Positions 34,845 to 44,598 are shown, counted from the first letter of the stretch. The stretch: DNA of 64,000 nt from Cellvibrio zantedeschiae (GCF_014652535.1 NZ_BMYZ01000004.1:138844-202843), one strand, 5' to 3'. Made by a program: numbers and translations. Notes: a model not told the origin generated them from the sequence alone.

Positions 34845-35544
34845 TGTTCCAATCCTGACAAGATTCATCCTGCAACGCTAAAAAATGTTTCAGGCTTTTG
34901 TTATCGTGGGTTTCAAAAATTTCGTTCAACACGTCGAGTGTATTGATGCGGTCAAGCCTAAAGGTGCGGTATTCCACTCTGAGTTGGCACCAGGCAACCA
35001 GTGTCCACACCTTGCCCCAAAAGATAAGTCCCAGCGGTTCGATAGTGCGCGTGGAAGCTTGTGCGTCGGCGCGAGTGTAATCAATTTTAATGCGCTGGCG
35101 GGCGCGTATGGCTTCGCGGATAGGTTGGCTGTGCGCCGTATAAAATTTTTGTATTTCTTCCATATTCGGGACGAGCAGGGGTAAGTTTTCATCGCTATGG
35201 CGCAAGTGGTCGGGCAGTACAGCAAGAATTTTCTGTATGGCTTGTTTGGCGTGTGCAGCCATATCCATGTCGCCCCAACTGCTTACCATGCGCGCGCCCA
35301 GCAATAGCGCTTCAACTTCATGGCGATCAAACATCAGGGGTGGGAGTTGGTAACGATGCGAAAGCCGATAGCCCACACCTGCTTCGCCTTCAACCGGAAC
35401 GCCAGAAAGGCTTAGCGATTGGATATCGCGGTACACGGTTCGCTCGGAGACTTGTAAATGCTCGCTCAACTGTTTGGCGGTCATAACCGTGCGGCGATTG
35501 CGCAGCAAGGTCAGCAGTTGGAATAGGCGTTCGGCGCGTTGCAT
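34837..35544 (-). CDS. YafY-type transcriptional regulator with HTH_11 and WYL domains
   Basis: The product is 235 aa. The N-terminal winged helix (RLFQLLTLLRNRRTVMTAKQ, then VSERTVYRDIQSLSLSGVPV) is followed by a WYL domain (about residues 135-220) with IKIDYTRAD and EPLGLIFWGKVWTLVAWCQL. WYL domains sense ligands, often nucleic-acid-related, and occur in regulators of DNA-damage and defence genes. The gene overlaps tag by 8 bases, so it probably controls the tag operon. It is divergent from pip across about 257 bases. Confidence 0.9.
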   Translation of the reverse strand: MQRAERLFQLLTLLRNRRTVMTAKQLSEHLQVSERTVYRDIQSLSLSGVPVEGEAGVGYRLSHRYQLPPLMFDRHEVEALLLGARMVSSWGDMDMAAHAKQAIQKILAVLPDHLRHSDENLPLLVPNMEEIQKFYTAHSQPIREAIRARQRIKIDYTRADAQASTRTIEPLGLIFWGKVWTLVAWCQLRVEYRTFRLDRINTLDVLNEIFETHDNKSLKHFLALQDESCQDWNND

Positions 35545-35668
35545 GGAATTCCTGAATCGGGTTTTACAACGTTAAAGTTAAGGAGGTTGAGCAAAGTTTA
35601 CACGACCCGCTGCCAATAAATGTCAGTAGCGCGCACATTGGTCTTTTATTTGTTGGTTTGGAGGAGGA

Positions 35669-35716
35669 ATGGACCAAAAAGTCCGCCTAAAGCCGGGCGC
35701 TCTGTGCTACCTTTAG
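35669..35716 (+). CDS. Possible 15-residue leader peptide upstream of pip
   Basis: A very strong ribosome site (GGAGGAGGA) directly precedes ATG 35669, which opens a 15-codon frame, MDQKVRLKPGALCYL, ending in TAG at 35714. A CCGGGC/GCCCGG inverted repeat (35693-35698 and about 35722-35727) spans the second half and stop. The pip start lies 86 bases downstream in another frame. This arrangement is compatible with translation-coupled attenuation, but such a small frame can be accidental. Confidence 0.3.
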   Translation: MDQKVRLKPGALCYL

Positions 35717-35801
35717 ACATTGCCCGGCCTTGTGCTGGGGCGCTTTGTGCTTCAACTTGCTTTGGTTCACATAAGTTTCATGCAAATAACAAGGTCAGTC
35801 T

Positions 35802-36773
35802 ATGCATACTTTTTTTCCTGAGATAAAACCCTACCAGCGTCATATCATTGCAGTTGAACCACCTCATGAACTTTATGTGGATGAATCAGGAAATCCTGAT
35901 GGTATCCCAGTGTTATTTGTACACGGCGGCCCCGGAGCAGGCTGCGGCAAATTCGACCGCCGTTTTTTCGATCCTCAAATCTATCGCATAGTCTTATTTG
36001 ATCAACGCGGTGCGGGTCGCTCGCGTCCCCATGCAGAATTGCAAACCAACAGTACCCAAAAGCTGGTTGAGGATATTGAATTTATCCGTAAAACCCTGGG
36101 AATTGATAAGTGGGTTTTGTTTGGTGGCTCTTGGGGTTCAACCCTGAGTTTGGTGTATGCGCAAACCTACCCCGAGCGGGTTTTAGGTTTGATTCTGCGC
36201 GGTATTTTTCTCTGTCGCCCGGTCGATTTGTTGTGGTTCTATCAGGAAGGTGCGAGCCGTTTGTTTCCGGATTACTGGGAGGATTTTATCCAGCCCATTC
36301 CAGAAGAAGAACGCCACGACATGATGAACGCTTATTATCGCCACCTCACTGGCGATAACCAAATCCAGCAAATGACTGCCGCCAAAGCATGGTCCCTGTG
36401 GGAAGGTCGTACTGCCACTTTGCGCCCCAATCAAGAGGTGGTTGAGTCATTTACCGAGCCGCATCGTGCGCTTTCCCTTGCACGTATTGAAGCCCACTAT
36501 TTTGTGAACAATGCATTCCTCGAAGAAAACCAGATTCTGCGCGACGCCCACAAGCTTGCCGATATTCCGGGCGTTATTGTTCATGGCCGCTACGATGTAA
36601 TTTGCCCCTTGGATAACGCCTATTTACTTCACAAAGCCTGGCCTGGTTCAGAGCTCAATATTATTCGCGAAGCGGGGCATGCATCGCGCGAAGCCGGTAT
36701 TGTTGATGCACTAATTCGAGCCACCAATGATATGGCGAAAGATCTGGGTGAAAGACCTGATCAGTTGGCCTAG
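35802..36773 (+). CDS. pip: Proline iminopeptidase (S33 family)
   Basis: The product is 323 aa. It is a cytoplasmic alpha/beta hydrolase that removes N-terminal proline from peptides. The oxyanion region HGGPGAGCG, DQRGAGRS, the nucleophile Ser in FGGSWGSTLSL, the acid in HGRYDVICP and the His in REAGHASRE are all present, as is the family-specific PHAELQTNSTQKLVEDIE. A terminator follows. The upstream 257-base gap contains the candidate leader peptide described separately. Confidence 0.95.
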   Translation: MHTFFPEIKPYQRHIIAVEPPHELYVDESGNPDGIPVLFVHGGPGAGCGKFDRRFFDPQIYRIVLFDQRGAGRSRPHAELQTNSTQKLVEDIEFIRKTLGIDKWVLFGGSWGSTLSLVYAQTYPERVLGLILRGIFLCRPVDLLWFYQEGASRLFPDYWEDFIQPIPEEERHDMMNAYYRHLTGDNQIQQMTAAKAWSLWEGRTATLRPNQEVVESFTEPHRALSLARIEAHYFVNNAFLEENQILRDAHKLADIPGVIVHGRYDVICPLDNAYLLHKAWPGSELNIIREAGHASREAGIVDALIRATNDMAKDLGERPDQLA

Positions 36774-36795
36774 TCATCAAAAAGTTAAAAAATTG

Positions 36796-36825
36796 AATGG
36801 AGCCTTAAGGCTCCATTTTTATTTG
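36796..36825 (+). terminator. pip rho-independent terminator
   Basis: The stem AATGGAGCC / GGCTCCATT has a TTAA loop and runs into TTTTTATTT. It starts about 23 bases after the pip stop. Confidence 0.92.
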
Positions 36826-37036
36826 TGGCGGTCTCGCACGAATAGATTTCTCACGCTTAAGTGAGAACTAATAGTTAAGTTGAGTTCAGCAGAGTGCATT
36901 TAGTCATATCTAGCGGTTACACTTTATAAAAAAGTAATTCGCTAAAATCTAAAAAAACATTAAAAGTTCAAAACAACAATAAAATCCAAAAAGTTTCCTG
37001 GCGTGCAACCTTCTTATAACAAGAGTGTGAGGGACT

Positions 37037-38233
37037 ATGTATCAAGTGATTTTCAATACTCACGATGTCGTGCTATTGATGACGGCATATCAATGCATTT
37101 TGTTTGCGATTCTCCTACTGACGATCAAGCGTGAAAAGCCCCTAAGCAATGTGTTTTTGGCTTTTTTTCTGTTGCAGCAAGCGGCAATTCCATTAGATAT
37201 CCTTATCAGCTTTGGCGCTGAATTTCGCCATGTAGCCTTAGGTTGGTCTCCCAATCTATTTTATGTTTTTGGGTTTGGCTATTGGTTAGAGGCGCCGTTT
37301 TTGTTGTGGTACACGCGGTCGTTAATTTACAAAGATTATCGCCTCACAAAAAAAGATCTCATTTTTTTGATTCCGTTTTTTAGCTACCTCGTTTATCAAA
37401 TCCTCTTTTATTACCGCTTGGCGTGGCATGACAAGCTCCATTTGCAGGAGGCCTACAATCTATTCTCTGCACCTCACTATATGAATTATGTAACTCTCTT
37501 TAGGGAAGTGTTTCGTGCGGCGCTGGGGGTGATGTGTATTCTGGAGATAAAGCGCTACAGTCAGCACATCAAAACCAATTTTTCAGATATAGATCGAATA
37601 GACCTCACCTGGTTGAAAATCCTGGCGATAGGTTTCCTCGGAATCAGAGTCTGGGCAGTGTTGGTGGGTGTATTAATTTTGTTGTCGGTAAGCTTTGGGG
37701 TAACAACTAATTTTGAAATTATGGGGCTACTTGGTAATTACACCACCTTCATTATGGTAAGCATGCTGATCTTTTTTGGTTTGGGTCATTCGTCCGTTTT
37801 TGAGGGAATAGAAGCCAAACACACAGATTCTGCAAAAGCCGATGTGCCTAAGGACAAAATAAAAGATGCCCAAATTAAACAGGTAGTCGATTATATGAAG
37901 CAGGAAAAGCCTTATCTTGCTCCGGCTTTGACCTTGGATAAATTGGCGGCGCAACTAAAAATGCAGCCGCGTATTTTATCGCATCTTATTAATCGCCACT
38001 TTTCCTGCAACTTTTTTGAGTTCATTAATTCCTACCGTGTCGAAGAATCCAAACGCTTATTGACTGATCCGGCTTGCGCAGAAAAAAATATGCTGGATAT
38101 CATGTATGATGTTGGTTTTAACAGTAAGGCCACCTTTAATACTTTATTTAAGAAAAAAGTAGGTATGACGCCCACTGAATATCGTAAGCAATCAATGGCA
38201 CAATCCAATATTACGCAAGTGACAGGTTTATAA
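37037..38233 (+). CDS. Membrane-anchored AraC-family regulator
   Basis: The product is 398 aa. The first 250 residues form about seven hydrophobic helices, and the last 110 residues are a typical AraC DNA-binding domain (LTLDKLAAQLKMQPRILSHL, FFEFINSYRVEESKRLL, MLDIMYDVGFNSKATFNTLF, then GMTPTEYRK). Such regulators are thought to bind DNA at the membrane in response to a membrane or extracellular signal. A GAGGG ribosome site precedes the ATG. The dtd start follows its stop with no gap. The upstream gap (36826-37036) is very A-rich with no clear promoter. Confidence 0.88.
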   Translation: MYQVIFNTHDVVLLMTAYQCILFAILLLTIKREKPLSNVFLAFFLLQQAAIPLDILISFGAEFRHVALGWSPNLFYVFGFGYWLEAPFLLWYTRSLIYKDYRLTKKDLIFLIPFFSYLVYQILFYYRLAWHDKLHLQEAYNLFSAPHYMNYVTLFREVFRAALGVMCILEIKRYSQHIKTNFSDIDRIDLTWLKILAIGFLGIRVWAVLVGVLILLSVSFGVTTNFEIMGLLGNYTTFIMVSMLIFFGLGHSSVFEGIEAKHTDSAKADVPKDKIKDAQIKQVVDYMKQEKPYLAPALTLDKLAAQLKMQPRILSHLINRHFSCNFFEFINSYRVEESKRLLTDPACAEKNMLDIMYDVGFNSKATFNTLFKKKVGMTPTEYRKQSMAQSNITQVTGL

Positions 38234-38674
38234 ATGTTAGGCTTAATCCAACGAGTAAAAAAAGCGCAAGTTGATGTTGATGGCGAATGTGTAGGAAATA
38301 TTGAGCAAGGATTGTTGTTGTTTCTCGGTTTGGAAAAAACCGACACACAAGTTACGGCCAACAAAATGATTGATAAGTTGCTGGCCTATAGAGTTTTTGC
38401 CGATGAGCAAAACAAAATGAATTGCAGTGTTCAGCAAATTAATGGCGGGGTCTTGGTCGTTTCGCAATTTACTTTAGCTGCAGATACGCAAAAAGGTTTG
38501 CGCCCCAGTTTTTCATGTGCCATGCCGCCTGCGGAAGCAGAAGAGTTGTACAATTATTTTGTGGCTCAATTGGGTAGCAAGCATGAGAAAATTGCTACTG
38601 GAATATTTGCGGCGGATATGCAGGTGAGTCTTGTAAACGATGGGCCGGTAACGTTTATATTAAATATGGAATAA
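38234..38674 (+). CDS. dtd: D-aminoacyl-tRNA deacylase
   Basis: The product is 146 aa (family about 145). It hydrolyses D-amino acids from mischarged tRNAs. The catalytic-region motifs are SQFTLAAD and a C-terminal NDGPVTF (Gly-Pro motif). The ATG follows the AraC stop directly, so translation is probably coupled. Its stop lies one base from the end of the convergent hybrid kinase gene, with no terminator between them. Confidence 0.95.
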   Translation: MLGLIQRVKKAQVDVDGECVGNIEQGLLLFLGLEKTDTQVTANKMIDKLLAYRVFADEQNKMNCSVQQINGGVLVVSQFTLAADTQKGLRPSFSCAMPPAEAEELYNYFVAQLGSKHEKIATGIFAADMQVSLVNDGPVTFILNME

Positions 38675-38675
38675 C

Positions 38676-41600
38676 CTAATTTTTTTGTGCATCAATGACG
38701 CTTGCTATTTCCGCCATTAGTTCATCAAGAAATTGTTCTGCTAGTACCAAATCATACTGGCGCATAGCATTGTGAATCTTTTGGTAGGAGTTTTTACCCA
38801 GTGTTTGCACGCTCTGCAAAGCAAAAAGCTTTTTGCTGTTATTCATATCGCCACTATTTAGGCTTAATTTAAGTGTTTGAAGCTGTTGTTGTAGCGCCAT
38901 TAATTCATCTGGAATATGCCAGATGCCTCTTTCAATCACGTTCTGGTCGTGACTTATCAAGCTATCTTCGGTAGCAACAAATGCTACGCCGGTAAATTTT
39001 TGCAGGGCGCTATAAATGTCGCTAAATTGGTAAGGCTTGCCAATAAATTCATGGAAGCCTTCACCCAAATAAAAGTTGCGTTCATGTTCAAGGCTGGATG
39101 CGGATACGGCCACGACAGGTAAATCTGATTTTGCAAAAGTTTTGCGCAACTCCTTGAGCATGTCAGTCCCGCTTAGTTCCGGCATGCGAATATCCGTGAA
39201 AATAATATCCGGCTTTTGCGCCAGTGCGTTAAAAAGACCTTCCTTGCCGTTATGTGCTTCTTTTACATCGCAACCCATGTCGCGCAATAAATTCACTAAC
39301 AAATCGCGGCTTGCCGGGTCGTCTTCAATAACCAGCACCTTGCATTCTTGACCTTCAGCCAATTTGGCATTTACGACTAAAGGTGCGCTATCAATTTCGG
39401 TGTCCTCTTCAATCTCAAGTGGCAAACGCAAGCATGCGCGCGTGCCTCTGCCGGGTTCGCTATCCAGGGTGATATCGCCACCTAAACTTTCTGCAATGTG
39501 TTTGGATATAACTAATCCTAAGCCAGTGCCGCCAGATTCCTCGCCGGCCTTCCCCTGTTTAAATACGGCGAATAATAATTGCAATTCTTGTGCAGTAATC
39601 CCTGGGCCTGTGTCGATAATATTAATCACCAGGCTTTTGTTATCGGTTTGCACTTTGATATTAATTTCGCCTGTGTGCGTAAATTTAATAGCGTTGCCCA
39701 ACAGATTTAAAATGATTTGACCAATTTTTTGTCGGTCACTTTTCACTATGGCAGGTGTTGGCAATTGAATATCGTAATGCAAAGCCAGGCCCTTTGCAGT
39801 TGCCTTGGTGCGCATGATAGCAATGGTGTCATTTAACTCCTGCCGCAAGTCAAAAAGATCTTGTCGGAAATGTAAAACGCCGGCCTCAATTTTCGATAAA
39901 TCCAAAACATCATTAATCAAATGTAGCAGGCGTTGGCCTGCATTGAGAATTGCCTGCAACCGCTCGTGTTGTTGTGTAGAGAGCTGCGGCTCAGTCATCA
40001 ATAATTGTGAATAACCTAAAACAGCATTAAGCGGTGTACGGATTTCGTGGCTCATATTAGCGAGAAAACGGCTCTTGGCTCGTGTGGCTTCTTCTGCTGC
40101 TTCCTTGGCTACCTGCAAAGATTTTTCAATTTGTTTTTGTTCGGAAATATCACTCATGATTTCGCCGATGTATAAAGGTTTCCCCTTATCATCGCGCAGT
40201 GCGAAAAAAGTAGCTTTGGTGGGGAAACGCGATCCATCTGCCCTTAGCGCCGCCAACTCGCCCTGCCAATACCCTTTTAACAATACATAGGGAAAAATAT
40301 CTTCACGCCATTGCTCGTGCAGGTCTGCTGGAAAATAGTTCAGGAAGTGATTGTGTGAAAATGTATTGTCGCTTAATAACATCCGCTGCATGCTGCGATT
40401 CATATACAAGGTTTCGGCAGACAAGGACATAATTGAAAAGCCTTCGCTGGCATATTCAGAAAAACGTTTAAATTTTTCCAGTTCATCAATTAAATAATGT
40501 TGCTCGGTAATATCCCGCGCAATGCTCAGGATGCCCGTAGGTTTATTATTTTCATCGCGCATTGCGACTTTAATGGTATCCATCAGACGGTTTTCGTTAC
40601 TGGCTGGTATGTGCATCCACAGCTCGCGTCTGACAGCTTTTTTGCTGGCTAATACGCTGGCTTCAAATCTTTTGATAGTGGCTTCGAAGTCTGCGTCAAC
40701 ATAGTCGCCGGCTTTTTTTCCTATCATTTCCTTTTCGTTGCGTTTAAACAGCGCAACTACAGCTTTATTAAAGCTTAAATAAACGCCTTCGGGAGATTTA
40801 AACCAGATAGGATCAGGTATGTTGTCTAAGAGCGCGCGCATGTGCGCTTCACTCGCTTTGAGCTGGTCTTGTGTTGTGCGTTTTTCTTCAATCTCTTTTA
40901 ACAGCCAATCATTCGCAGCACGCAATGCTTCTGTCTGGCTATTGATTTCTTCTTTGAGCTTTTCCCTGCTATCAATAATTAATTGATCCTGGCGATAGAG
41001 CGCTTGTAAATAAGCACTTAATAAACATACCAGTGCACATCCGATAACGAAGATAAAGCATTGCAGCAGGTTTGGTAAAAACCAAATGGAAATATTTTTT
41101 TGGCTAACCAGTAATTGCCATTGGCTATCCATTATTTTAATAACAGGAATTCTTCCATGTAGCAGGGTTGAACTTTTAACGAGACTTAGATTGCCTTCGG
41201 CTTGTTTAATCCATTGATCCCCGCTCCATTGCCAATAAGTGATTTGGTGTGGTGAGCTGTTGATTGCGAGTTGAATGTCGAGTTTCACCAACGGGTTTCG
41301 GCTTGTAACAGAGTGCATAAGCGAGTTTAAATTGAGAGCGCTGCTGACCACGTTATGAATTTTGCATTGGTGTTTTTGGGCATGGCTGCAACTATAGATA
41401 GGGGCCGCTAAATTAATTATTGGGCTGGCGCTTTGCTTTCCGTCAGCATCACTTCGTAAAAAAATGTCGCTATTAGCGATTGAAAGTTTTTTGGTTAAAT
41501 CCGCAAGAAGATCATTTGTGAAACCTTGATCGTTAGCGGTTTGCCAGGATGAACTTGTCTCTTTGCTGCGAGCAAGCTCGAAGCCATCGTTAAAATTGAG

Positions 41601-42479
41601 CGCCAGGTTCGCTTGTTTGCTGTTGGTTGCCGGTATCCAGCTGAAGGAATCAAGCGACGGATTACGTTTTAGCAAAGGTTCTGTCAGCTTGCGGAATTCA
41701 TCTTGATTGGGAATATTATTTGAAAAATATTCCTGCAAGGTGCTGAGATCGCGAATTGCTAAATCAATATTCGATTGAATTCCCGTCTGTAAATTTTCTG
41801 TCTCGTGGATTAAGTTTTTCTGGTAAGTTTCGCGTTCGTTATGGCCTACTGCGGCTACTGTAAGCAGCACCATGCCGATGCCGGCACAAAAAATAAGGAA
41901 CGCATGGGTTTGCGGACGTTGGGAAAAAGCTTTGCGGTGATAAATCCACAACAACAATGGGCTAATAATTAACACACCAATGCTGTCGCCCATCCACCAG
42001 ACTGCCCAATTTTGCAAGGCTGTAGCAAGATTAATGATATCGGCTTGCCAAAGTGTGATATTGCCAATGGTTGCCGCAATAGTGCAAAAAATTAAGACTT
42101 TTAGCGTGAAATAAACTGCAGAAGATGTTGTAACGCAGAAATTGTTTAAATAATAATGTTTTGAAAAGCGCGCAATAACAAACGCTTGTAAAATACTTGC
42201 ACTACCGGTGATGCTTGCAATGAAATAAGCAAAGGCGCTGGCGCCAGCGGGGTTCGAAAACGAAATGCTCTGGCTGGAAATAATCGCGCCCAATACCAAA
42301 CCCGGTAGCGCACGATAACCAAAAACAATACATGCAAAAACGGCGAGGCCTGAGGGTGGCCATAAAAGCGTGGCGTTAGCCGTTAACGCACCCCATTGAA
42401 AACCTAGAGTAGCCAATAGAAAATAACTGACACAGAGCAGGACATTCAGCGTAATGGTGTTGTTAATGAAATCCTTCAA
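38676..42479 (-). CDS. MASE1-CHASE-PAS-PAS hybrid histidine kinase with receiver
   Basis: The product is 1267 aa. An N-terminal MASE1 membrane domain (about residues 1-210, eight helices, LLWPPSGLAVFACIVFGYRA) is followed by a CHASE-like periplasmic domain (about 225-470) and another membrane helix. Two PAS domains follow (about 540-660 and 665-785). The kinase core has FLANMSHEIRTPLNAVLGYS, an N box LNLLGNAIKFTHTG and GGTGLGLVISKHIA. The receiver (about 1040-1160) has the Asp in IIFTDIRMPELSG. A helical tail of about 90 residues lacks a clear HPt His. The start is TTG 42479, with GGAG only two bases before it and no better in-frame start. It is downstream of the c-di-GMP gene on the same strand. 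Confidence 0.9.
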   Translation of the reverse strand: MKDFINNTITLNVLLCVSYFLLATLGFQWGALTANATLLWPPSGLAVFACIVFGYRALPGLVLGAIISSQSISFSNPAGASAFAYFIASITGSASILQAFVIARFSKHYYLNNFCVTTSSAVYFTLKVLIFCTIAATIGNITLWQADIINLATALQNWAVWWMGDSIGVLIISPLLLWIYHRKAFSQRPQTHAFLIFCAGIGMVLLTVAAVGHNERETYQKNLIHETENLQTGIQSNIDLAIRDLSTLQEYFSNNIPNQDEFRKLTEPLLKRNPSLDSFSWIPATNSKQANLALNFNDGFELARSKETSSSWQTANDQGFTNDLLADLTKKLSIANSDIFLRSDADGKQSASPIINLAAPIYSCSHAQKHQCKIHNVVSSALNLNSLMHSVTSRNPLVKLDIQLAINSSPHQITYWQWSGDQWIKQAEGNLSLVKSSTLLHGRIPVIKIMDSQWQLLVSQKNISIWFLPNLLQCFIFVIGCALVCLLSAYLQALYRQDQLIIDSREKLKEEINSQTEALRAANDWLLKEIEEKRTTQDQLKASEAHMRALLDNIPDPIWFKSPEGVYLSFNKAVVALFKRNEKEMIGKKAGDYVDADFEATIKRFEASVLASKKAVRRELWMHIPASNENRLMDTIKVAMRDENNKPTGILSIARDITEQHYLIDELEKFKRFSEYASEGFSIMSLSAETLYMNRSMQRMLLSDNTFSHNHFLNYFPADLHEQWREDIFPYVLLKGYWQGELAALRADGSRFPTKATFFALRDDKGKPLYIGEIMSDISEQKQIEKSLQVAKEAAEEATRAKSRFLANMSHEIRTPLNAVLGYSQLLMTEPQLSTQQHERLQAILNAGQRLLHLINDVLDLSKIEAGVLHFRQDLFDLRQELNDTIAIMRTKATAKGLALHYDIQLPTPAIVKSDRQKIGQIILNLLGNAIKFTHTGEINIKVQTDNKSLVINIIDTGPGITAQELQLLFAVFKQGKAGEESGGTGLGLVISKHIAESLGGDITLDSEPGRGTRACLRLPLEIEEDTEIDSAPLVVNAKLAEGQECKVLVIEDDPASRDLLVNLLRDMGCDVKEAHNGKEGLFNALAQKPDIIFTDIRMPELSGTDMLKELRKTFAKSDLPVVAVSASSLEHERNFYLGEGFHEFIGKPYQFSDIYSALQKFTGVAFVATEDSLISHDQNVIERGIWHIPDELMALQQQLQTLKLSLNSGDMNNSKKLFALQSVQTLGKNSYQKIHNAMRQYDLVLAEQFLDELMAEIASVIDAQKN

Positions 42480-42575
42480 AGCTCCGCCTTTGTGTGTAGC
42501 TGTTATTTGTTATGCGAATTCTTTTGTATTGATGCTCTAATACTTGCCCTTATCGGATCTGTAATTTATCAAAAA

Positions 42576-44393
42576 CTAGCTCTTCAAATGGCTAAGCAGA
42601 GCTTCATAACTCAATGCTTCTGGTTTATGGTACAAAAATCCCTGTCCCCATTTAACATTGAGTTTTTTCAATAGTTCTACTACTTCAGCCGTTTCGACAA
42701 ATTCAGCAACCACTTCTTTTTCAAGTGAATGCGCCATCTCTACAATGGCTTTTACCATCGCGTAGTGATTGGGTTCGCGGTCCATGTCACGTACAAAAAT
42801 GCCATCGATCTTTAAAGTATCGAAAGCCAACTTATGTAAATAAGCATAGGAGGCAAACCCGCTACCGAAATCATCTAAAGAAAAGTAGCAACCTAACTTA
42901 TGCAAGCGCTGCATAAATTCGTTAGCAACTTCCAGATTGGTGATGGCTTCGGTTTCAGTTATTTCAAAATTAATTAAGGATGGTGGGATTTTGTATAAAT
43001 CTATTAAATGAATAATGTGATCGGCAAAATGTGGCTCACGCAACGACAGCGCAGAGAGATTCATGGATACAGATTCAATACCCGTGAGCAGATCTTTATG
43101 TTGGGTCAGTAAATGAAATACTTCTTCAATCATCCATTTGTCCAGCTCGGGGATTAAATGCAAACGTTCGGCCGGGCCAATAAATTCACCCGGTGGAATC
43201 AAGCGCTCCTGAATTGGATCCCACATGCGAATAAGCGTTTCAATGCGAATCTTTTTCGGCTTGGTGTTATCAGGTATAAAGTCTTCGATCAGTTGAAAAT
43301 GTGCGCGGAAATGTTTGTTGTGATTGGCATCCACCAGGCGCTGCGCCCAATTAACGTTTTCTTTGTCATCACTGGAGCGCTTGGTGGCTTCGTTGTAGGT
43401 GCGAATTAATCCACGGCCCTCACGTTTGGCGAGAAAGAGAACTTCGTCAGCCATGAGCATAACCTGGTCAAAGCTGACAATTTCCCGGTTCAGCGGCACC
43501 AATGCAATGGATGCTACTAGCCTGAATTCGCGTTCTTCCCAAACAAATTTAAAGTTTTTAATGTGCTGCAGTATTAGCTCTGCCAGTTCGCTGCTGTTAT
43601 CGACGTTAGACTTATGCGTGACAATGGCGAATTTATCACTGCCAATGCGCGCAAAAAAATCGTCGCGTGAAAGCAGGCCCGCAATAGAATCAGAAAATTG
43701 ACGCAAAAGTTCGTCGCCTGCAATGCAACCACAGCTTTCGTTAATTACCCGAAAGCGATCTATATCAATTAATAGAAACGAAGCTTTAATGCTCGCGGTT
43801 TGAACTCTTGCTAGCAAGCCACAAACATAAGCTTCTAATGAATTGCGATTGTGCAAACGCGTGACAAAATCGTGGGTGGCTAAATAGCTCAAGCGATCTT
43901 GCATGTAGCGACGTTCATTAATTTCTTCACGCAGCTGGCGGTTTACAATCGTTAAGTCTGCTGTGCGTTCGCGTACCTTTTGTTCGAGTTCCTTGTTGAG
44001 GGTTTGCAACTCGTTTAGTAAAAGTCTGCGCTCAAGTTGATGGCGCACACGCGCACGCACCTCATCGGCATTAATAGGTTTTGAAATATAATCATTACCG
44101 CCTACAGAAAATCCAATACTGATATCGTCGGTGCGGGCGGTGACAAAAATAATGGGAATTTCAGCGGTGGCTGAATTTGCTTTTAATAGATTGCAAACTT
44201 CAAAGCCATTCATGCCCGGCATCATGACATCGAGCAAAATTAAATCGGGGGATTGTTTTTGGGCGAGTTCTATAGCGCGCTCGCCGTTGGTGGCAACAAT
44301 AAGTTGGCACTCAAGATCTTCCAGGATTGCGCTTAGCACATCCAGATTTTCTGGGGTATCGTCAACCAGCAGTATCCGTGAACTCGCAAGCAT
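42576..44393 (-). CDS. Response regulator with degenerate GGDEF and intact EAL domain
   Basis: The product is 605 aa. The receiver (VDDTPENLDVL, phospho-Asp55 in LILLDVMMPG) and a coiled coil precede a GGDEF domain whose signature is GSDKF, unlikely to make c-di-GMP. The EAL domain keeps the main catalytic set: IETLIRM, MNLSALSL, FEITETEA, LDDFGSG, LKIDGIFV and VKWGQGFLY. It is inferred to be a phosphorylation-controlled c-di-GMP phosphodiesterase. I start at ATG 44393 (MLASSRIL), which has GAGG 6 bases upstream; the longer frame to 44432 lacks a ribosome site. The hybrid kinase follows after 96 bases and may phosphorylate it. Confidence 0.9.
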   Translation of the reverse strand: MLASSRILLVDDTPENLDVLSAILEDLECQLIVATNGERAIELAQKQSPDLILLDVMMPGMNGFEVCNLLKANSATAEIPIIFVTARTDDISIGFSVGGNDYISKPINADEVRARVRHQLERRLLLNELQTLNKELEQKVRERTADLTIVNRQLREEINERRYMQDRLSYLATHDFVTRLHNRNSLEAYVCGLLARVQTASIKASFLLIDIDRFRVINESCGCIAGDELLRQFSDSIAGLLSRDDFFARIGSDKFAIVTHKSNVDNSSELAELILQHIKNFKFVWEEREFRLVASIALVPLNREIVSFDQVMLMADEVLFLAKREGRGLIRTYNEATKRSSDDKENVNWAQRLVDANHNKHFRAHFQLIEDFIPDNTKPKKIRIETLIRMWDPIQERLIPPGEFIGPAERLHLIPELDKWMIEEVFHLLTQHKDLLTGIESVSMNLSALSLREPHFADHIIHLIDLYKIPPSLINFEITETEAITNLEVANEFMQRLHKLGCYFSLDDFGSGFASYAYLHKLAFDTLKIDGIFVRDMDREPNHYAMVKAIVEMAHSLEKEVVAEFVETAEVVELLKKLNVKWGQGFLYHKPEALSYEALLSHLKS

Positions 44394-44598
44394 AACCAGC
44401 CTCATTCCATCGTTATTTTCTATGGGCCACATTTGAGAAGAGCTTACAAAGTGTAGCCTATGAATGCGGTTTGATAATAACAGAGGCTAGCTAAATTGCA
44501 CTATTGCTCGCTTTGAGACGCCTGAGAAATTGTAGGGTTTGTTACTTCAGGCGTTTCTTTTTGAGAGAAACGAATGTGGAATCATAAAAATAGTTTTT

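Noticed and set aside
44514-44575. ACGCCTGA/TCAGGCGT hairpin with a T-rich tail downstream of ubiB
   Set aside because: The T tract is on the plus strand, where no gene ends; on the minus strand, where ubiB ends, no T run follows. It is mentioned only as an inverted repeat in the ubiB entry.
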